14,919 nucleotides of DNA, taken from assembly GCA_003024985.2 (NCBI GenBank), contig PXIH01S0030412.1; one strand, written 5' to 3'. A program made the translations under genes and the position numbers. Within the stretch, counting starts at the first letter, position 1. Each line of letters starts with the position of its first letter. This stretch comes from Euperipatoides rowelli. Its lineage: Eukaryota > Onychophora > Udeonychophora > Euonychophora > Peripatopsidae. The notes beneath the pieces were generated by a model that worked only from the letters and a program-made list of their open reading frames with translations, did no database searches and was not told the DNA's origin. Shown here piece after piece: positions 9,897-14,919 of this stretch.

Positions 9897-10484
9897 AAAA
9901 TATAGTGTTGAATGAAACAGCTATACATCACTTATACAAGCTGAAGTGAAATATTATGTTAAAGATTTCAAATTATATGAATTTGTAAAAATTGCCAGGG
10001 CTATCATACAAAAACATATAAATAGGCATCAATGCATATTTAATGTAAGAAATGCCAAAAGCCACCACNGTGTGGCTTAGACATTTATTTCACTTAAAAC
10101 TGCCACTGCATTATCAGGATCCTGATATCATGGTTATTTCCAATCATCAGACACAGATAGGCATTAGACATCCTGTTAAGGCAATCTAACTGGTTGATTG
10201 CCTTAACTGGCTGTCTAATGCCTATCTGTGTCTGATGATTGGAAATATCCATGAAATCAGGATCCTGATAATGCAGTGGCAGTTTTAAGTGAAATAAATG
10301 TCTAAGCCACACGGTGGTGGCTTTTGGCATTTCTTACATTAAATATGCATTGATGCCTATTATCTGTTTTTGTATGATAGCCCTGGCAATTTATACAAAT
10401 TCATAAAATTGGAAATCTTTAGCATAATATTTCACTTCAGCTTCTATAAGTGATGTATAGATGTTTCATTGAACCATATTCTTA
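9897..10484. repeat. long foldback palindrome, arms about 285 bp
   Basis: The left arm (about 9897-10186) and right arm (10196-10484) are inverse complements around a 9-base loop (10187-10195). By eye I count about 12 substitutions and one 1-bp indel, roughly 95% identity. About 90 bases around 10027-10125 match perfectly apart from N at 10070. The innermost stem is GTTAAGGCAATC with GATTGCCTTAAC. Short open frames occur in both arms as mirror images and carry no known motif. It could be a foldback MITE or an inverted duplication. A transcript would form one long hairpin. No target-site duplication was recognised, and the flanking sequences differ. Confidence 0.85.
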
Positions 10485-10724
10485 ATGTATTCCTTAATTA
10501 ATTTGAAATATACCTAAACTTAGAAGGCTTCCAGAGGCAATTTGGGTCACTAAAATAAGAATCCACCCAGGAAAACAACAACTGCAACATATGGCGGACA
10601 TGGCTGCTTTCTCCTTATTCCACTTACTGAATTATTTTATTTAAGAATTCTTTATGTAATACCAAATTAGTGAAATTCAATTTTTGATGTAAAATTATCA
10701 AGGATTTTATTCTTTGTTAGTTGA

Positions 10725-11120
10725 GAAGTATTGCATTTCTATAAAGTGCTACAAAGGTTGATACTCAAGTCATGTGTACCTGTGTGGTCCTCTTCTATAT
10801 CAATTCATCAAAAACAGACCATCAAGAGTTTTCAGAAGAGAGCTACAAAAATAATTTTAGGAAAAGTTTATTAGAATTATTATCTGGTCTTGTATTTGTT
10901 GAATATGCTATCATTGGAGGCGTGAAGAGAAATATTGATACATATATTCACAATTAATTTATTTAAAGTCCTTTCCTCATCTACTTCCTGAAAAGAGAGG
11001 CATCAGGACAGGAAAAGTTACATAAATGCTAATACGCTGACTCTAGGTCAAAAACTTTAGAGATATTCAAACTCCCTGATTGTAAATATGATAAGGACTC
11101 TTAATAAATTTAAGAATTAA
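10725..11120 (+). pseudogene. C-terminal remnant of a second LINE ORF2
   Basis: One plus-strand frame stays readable for about 130 codons to TAA at 11118. Key pieces are KSCVPVWSSSISIHQ (from about 10767), then SFQKRATKIILG (10827-10862), LNMLSLEA followed by REIL (about 10902-10934), and RTLNKFKN at the end. This is the standard post-RT tail of Jockey/CR1-like elements. There are stops at 10872, 10923, 10989 and 11058 but no frameshift. The wording differs from the tail of the 7121-9840 element, so it is another family, truncated at the 5' side as is usual for LINE insertions. Confidence 0.8.
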
Positions 11121-11336
11121 GAGGTTTTTGATGTTCCAGTAATGTGATAATTATATACTGATTAATTGTATGCTTAGTATTAATATCCTTTTATTTAAAA
11201 TTATAAAAGAAATAATTTATTTTACTAAATTAGAGAAATATTGTGATAACACCAGTATCCCACAGGGCTAAGGACTTAGCGGCTCAAATTTGAAACAGAT
11301 GTAGATATTGTAAATATCAGATAAAGTAAACCATCT
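11121..11336 (+). other. probable 3' UTR and tail of the second LINE
   Basis: This AT-rich piece follows the ORF2 stop directly. It ends in a GATATTGTAAATATCAGATA stretch (about 11304-11323), a TTGTAAATAT-type tail as CR1-like elements often have in place of poly(A). The satellite array begins immediately afterwards. The boundary is inferred, since no target duplication is visible. Confidence 0.35.
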
Positions 11337-11940
11337 TCTAACTATAATAAAAGGCCAGTTTGTTCACTTTGATCATGTCTGTCATGCTGCTCTGCCATCT
11401 TCGGTGAACCGATGACGCGCAAAGATGTTATTGCTCTAATTTCTGTCTATAGATATCACTGTATCCCTCATTTTTGATGGGCTTTTAAACCAGTCTAATA
11501 TAATAAAAGGCTAGTTAGTTCACTTAGGTCATGATGTCTGTCATGCTGCTCTGCCAGCTTCGGTGAGCCGATGACGTGCAAAGATGTTATCGCTCTAATT
11601 TCTGTTCATAGATGTCACTGTATCCCTCATTTTTGATGAGCTTTTAAACTAGTCTAATATAATAAAAGGCCAGTTTGTTCACTTTGGTCATGATGTCTGT
11701 CATGTGCTCTGCCATCTCCGGTGAGCCAATGACGTGCCAAGATGTTATCGCTCTAATTTCTGTCCATAGATGTCACTGTATCCCACATTTTTGATGGGCT
11801 TTTAAACTAGTCTAATATAATAAAAGGCCAGTTTGTTCACTTTGGTCATGATGTCTGTCATGCTGCTCTGCCATCTTTGGTGAGCCGATGACGCACAAAG
11901 ATGTTATCACTCTAATTTCGGTCCATAGATGTCACTGTAT

Positions 11941-11969
11941 CCCTCATTTTTGATGGGCTTTTAAACTAG
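11941..11969 (+). other. 3' end of a typical unit: hairpin plus CTAG
   Basis: This is a representative junction, from unit 4. CCCTCATTTTTGATGGG (11941-11957) folds into a six-pair stem with one bulged T and a TTTT loop. CTTTTAAA and then CTAG (11966-11969) follow, and the next unit starts TC at 11970. Helitron 3' ends place a hairpin about 10 bases before CTRR, as here. Confidence 0.5.
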
Positions 11970-14261
11970 TCTAATATAATAAAAGGCCAGTTTGTTCACT
12001 TTGGTCATGATGTCTGTCATCTTCGGTGAGCCGATGACGCTCCAAGATGTTATCGCTCCAATTTCTGTCCATAGATGTCAATGTATCCCTCATTTTTGAT
12101 GGGCTTTTAAACTAGTCTAATATAATAAAAGGCTAGTTTGNTCACTTTGGTCATGATGTCTGTCATGCTGCTCTGCCATCTTCGGTGAGCTGATGACACG
12201 CCAAGATGTTATCGCTCTAATTTATGTCCATAGATGTCACTGTATCCCACATTTTTGATGGGCTTTTAAACTAGTCTTATAATAAAAGGCCAGTTTGTTC
12301 ACTTTGGTCATGATGTATGTCATGCTGCTCTGCCATCTTCGGTGAGCCGATGACGCACAAAGATGTTATCGCTCTAATTTCTGTCCATAGATGTCACTGT
12401 ATCCCTCATTTTTGATGGGATTTTAAACTAGTCTAAAATAATAAAAGGCCAGTTTGTTCACTTTGGTCATGATGTCTGTCATCTTCGTTGAGCCGATGAC
12501 ACTCCAAGATGTTATCGCTCTAATTTCTGTCCATAGATGTCAATGTATCCCTCATTTTTGATGGGCTTTTAAACTAGTCTAATATAATAAAAGGCCAGTT
12601 TGGTCGCTTTGGTGTCATGCTGCTCGGCCATCTTCGGTGAGCCGATGATGCACAAAGATGTTATCGCTCTAATTTTTGTCCATAGATGTCACTGTATCCC
12701 TCATTTTGGATGGGCTTTTAAACTAGTATAATATAATAAAAGGCCAGTTTGGTCACTTTGGTCATGATGTCTGTCATGCTGCTCACCCATCTTCGGTGAG
12801 CCGATGATGCGCAAAGATGTTTTCTCTCTATTTTCTGTTTATAGATGTCACTGTATCTGTCATTTTTGATGGCCTTTTAAACTAGTCTAATATAATAAAA
12901 GGCCAGTTTGGTCACTTTGGTCATGATGTCTGCCATGCTTATCGGCCATCTTAAGTGAGCCGATGACGCGCAGATATGTTATCACTCTAATTTATGTCCA
13001 TAGATGGGCTTTTGATGGGCTTTTAAACTAGTCTAATATAATAAAAGGCCAGTTTAGTCACTTTGGTCATGATGTCTGTCATGCTGCTCGGCCATCTTCG
13101 GTGAGCCGATGATGTGCAAAGATGTTTTCGCTCTATTTTCTGTTCATTGATGTCACTGTATCTGTCATTTATGACGGACTTTTAAACTAGTCTAATATAA
13201 TAAAAGGCCAGTTTGGTCACTTTGGTCATGATGTCTGTAATGCTGCTTGGCCATCTTCGGTGAGCCGATGANGCNCAAAGATGTTTTCGCTCTATTTTCT
13301 GTCCATAGATGTCACTGTATCCCTTATTTTTGATGGGCTTTTAAACTAGTCTAATATAATAAAAGGCCAGTTTGGTCACTTTGGTCATGATGTCTGTCAT
13401 GCTGCTCGGCCATCTTCGGTGAGCCGATGACACGCAAAGATGTTATCGCTCTAATTTTTGTCCATAGATGTCACTGTATCCCTCATTTTTGATGGGCTTT
13501 TAAACTAGTCTAATATAATAAAAGGCCAGTTTGGTCACTTTGGTCATGATGTCTGTAATGCTGCTCGGCCATCTTCGGTGAGCTGATGATGCGCAAAGAT
13601 GTTTTCGCTCTATTTTCTGTCCATAGATGTCACTGTATCTCTCATTTTTGATGGCCTTTTAAACTAGTCTAATATAATAAAAGGCCAGTTTGGTCACTTT
13701 GGTCATGATGTCTGTCATGCTGCTCGGCCATCTTCGGTGAGCCAATGATGCGCAAAGATGTTATCGCTCTAATTTCTGTCCATAGATGGGCTTTTTGATG
13801 GGCTTTTAAACTAGTCTAATATAATAAAAGGCCAGTTTAGTCACTTTGATAATGATGTCTGTCATGCTGCTCGGCCATCTTCGGTGAGCCGATGATGTGC
13901 AAAGTTGTTTTCGCTCTATTTTCTGTTCATAGATGTCACTGTATCTGTCATTTTTGATGGACTTTTAAACTAGTCTAATATAATAAAAGGCCAGTTTGAT
14001 CACTTTGGTCATGATATGTGTCGCGCTTCTCGGCCATTTTCGATGAGCCGATGACGTCCAAAGATGTTTTCTCTCTATTTTCTGTCCATAGATGTCGCTG
14101 TATCCATCATTTTTGATGGCCTTTTAAACTAGTCTAATATAATAAAAGGCCAGTTTGATCACTTTGGTCATGATGTCTGTCATGCTGCGCGGCCATCTTC
14201 GGTGAGCCAATGACACCCAAAGATGTTTTCGCTCTATTTTCTGTTAAAGATGTCACTGTAT

Positions 14262-14290
14262 CCGTAATTTTTTACGGGATTTTAAACTAG
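14262..14290 (+). other. terminal 3' end of the array with a perfect hairpin
   Basis: The last unit has CCGTAA (14262-14267), loop TTTT, TTACGG (14272-14277), a perfect 6-bp stem built from different bases than in the inner units. GATTTTAAA and CTAG (14287-14290) follow, then non-repeat sequence starting with T. It is the only unit whose stem has no mismatch or bulge, and it marks the array end. Confidence 0.55.
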
Positions 14291-14750
14291 TTAATAATAA
14301 TGCACTCCCGCACCATCAAGCACTATGTCTACCACAGTTTCTTGTGGGTACAATGAACAAAATCATATGTTTGTAAATTTATTTATATTTTTTTTCTTAA
14401 ACCCATCATTTTCTGATTCCCAAATAATCAAAAAAAAATTATTCTAATCAAATAATATATAAATGTGTGTTTTAAGAAGCTTTAAATGTTTTATGAAATG
14501 TGTAAATTGGTTTTTAGGTTCTGACTTAAGTAATTCCTCCATGCTTTCTGAGCAAATTGTTTTATGGTACAAATCATAAGTATTTTCAATAACCAATCAT
14601 GATCGTACTATTGATCAGGCTATATTGTTTGATTTAAAAAAAAAAAAAAAAATTCATATTTAAAAAAAAAGTACAGCTGAATTCGATTTAATATCAATGT
14701 TGTAAAATAGTTATTGAGCAGAAATGTTTAATAATCTAAATTTCGCTTAC
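14291..14750. other. AT-rich flank, probably intronic
   Basis: No coding sequence is seen. A small stem, ACCACA with TGTGGGT, lies at 14331-14348. An A run of about 17 bases crosses 14636-14652, and a second A run follows near 14662. If the exon to the right is real, this stretch is intron of that minus-strand gene, beginning with GTAAGC (complement of 14745-14750). Confidence 0.45.
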
Positions 14751-14900
14751 ATGAATATCAAGCATGTGTTCCCACCAGGGCGGATGAGGTTTATTATCTG
14801 TTTGATTAATCTCTAAGCAACGTTGGTGATTCACTAGTTGTCCTGTTTCACTTACACAAGTGACTATCCTAGATCGAATTCCATGGCCACAAACAGCTCC
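14751..14900 (-). CDS. probable exon of a thrombospondin type 1 repeat protein
   Basis: The minus strand is open for 50 codons and reads GAVCGHGIRSRIVTCVSETG, then QLVNHQRC and KPHPPW. The order CGxG, a basic residue, xVTCV, a Gly-bearing loop, then C is the core of the TSP1 (TSR) fold found in ADAMTS, ADAMTS-like and other extracellular matrix proteins. The exon follows an acceptor (ATTTAG; AG is the complement of 14901-14902), with an in-frame stop inside the intron. Two donors are possible: GTAAGC after 14751, or GTGGGA after 14776, which would split a codon beginning TG that could give the expected next Cys. The Trp-Cys-Ser part of the repeat would be in an upstream exon beyond the right edge. 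The parent gene cannot be named. Confidence 0.6.
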
Positions 14901-14919
14901 CTAAATTAAATAATAAATT

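Larger units (their letters stand above)
11337..14290 (+). mobile_element. 19-copy head-to-tail array of a 159-bp Helitron-like unit
   Basis: Units start at 11337, 11494, 11653, 11811, 11970, 12116, 12275, 12432, 12578, 12727, 12886, 13032, 13191, 13350, 13509, 13668, 13815, 13974 and 14133. The full unit is 159 bp; others are 146-149 bp through internal deletions. Each begins TCTAATATAATAAAAGG (small variants) and ends with hairpin-CTTTTAAA-CTAG. The last unit stops at CTAG with T next. 5'-TC, a subterminal 3' hairpin and CTRR-T are Helitron hallmarks, so I read the unit as a miniature rolling-circle transposon. The left flank base is T, not the canonical A. No Rep/helicase is encoded here. 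Ns lie at 12141, 13272 and 13275. Alternatively it is an ordinary satellite with Helitron-like ends by chance. Confidence 0.65.

Noticed and set aside
10094-10330. Minus-strand ORF of 78 codons in the palindrome
   Set aside because: The same reading appears on the plus strand of the left arm because the arms are mirror copies. It has no known motif and is best explained by the palindrome.
10772-10957. Plus-strand ORF of 61 codons
   Set aside because: The frame one base away reads the LINE C-terminal motifs (WSSSIS, FQKRATKIILG), so this ORF is in the wrong frame.
11337-14290. Hammerhead ribozyme in the satellite unit
   Set aside because: Some units read CTGATGA where most have CCGATGA, near the hammerhead core. 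However, no GAAA box or matching stems follow in the right order on either strand, and most units lack the essential U.
11337-14290. CRISPR array
   Set aside because: The repeat is contiguous at 146-159 bp with no unique spacers, and the context is eukaryotic.
1-14919. tRNA or tRNA-derived SINE
   Set aside because: I looked for A-box and B-box pairs (GGTTCGA-type) on both strands and found none convincing.

Overview
This window looks like AT-rich, repeat-dominated nuclear DNA from a metazoan, most likely an invertebrate. I infer this from the decayed APE-type non-LTR retrotransposons, long homopolymer runs, AT-rich intron-like spacers, a spliced thrombospondin-type exon, and satellite variation that looks like CpG-methylation decay. 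A mollusc or similar lophotrochozoan would fit, but nothing here proves it. Eight isolated N bases suggest a draft assembly. There is no bacterial-style gene layout and no long intact ORF.

Layout. Positions 1-1005 hold nothing beyond homopolymers and short motifs. A tandem duplication of about 125 bp lies at 1006-1240, followed by two related short palindromes (1413-1503). A slightly GC-richer stretch with transcription-factor-like motifs runs from 1980 to 2235. A 286-bp TTAA-bounded MITE candidate is at 2282-2567. An element with inverted arms of about 120 bp and a GC-rich nested stem spans 4028-4863. A weak exon pair is possible at 5264-5534. From 7121 to 9840 there is a nearly full-length but heavily broken non-LTR retrotransposon ORF2 (APE endonuclease plus reverse transcriptase). 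A foldback palindrome with 285-bp arms (9897-10484) and the C-terminal remnant of a second non-LTR element (10725-11120) follow. From 11337 to 14290 there is a 19-copy head-to-tail array of a roughly 159-bp unit. At the right edge, on the minus strand, is a probable exon of a thrombospondin type 1 repeat protein (14751-14900). It is the only likely functional coding sequence.

Most notable. Each array unit starts with TCTAATATAATAAAAGG and ends with a short hairpin, eight or nine bases and CTAG. The whole array stops exactly at a CTAG followed by T. These are Helitron-like termini. The array therefore reads as a miniature rolling-circle transposon fused end to end, not as an anonymous satellite. 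It has two different higher-order periods (3 units, about 462 bp; 5 units, about 782 bp), and its CpG sites vary almost only to TpG or CpA. All family assignments come from reading the sequence; no database search was done.
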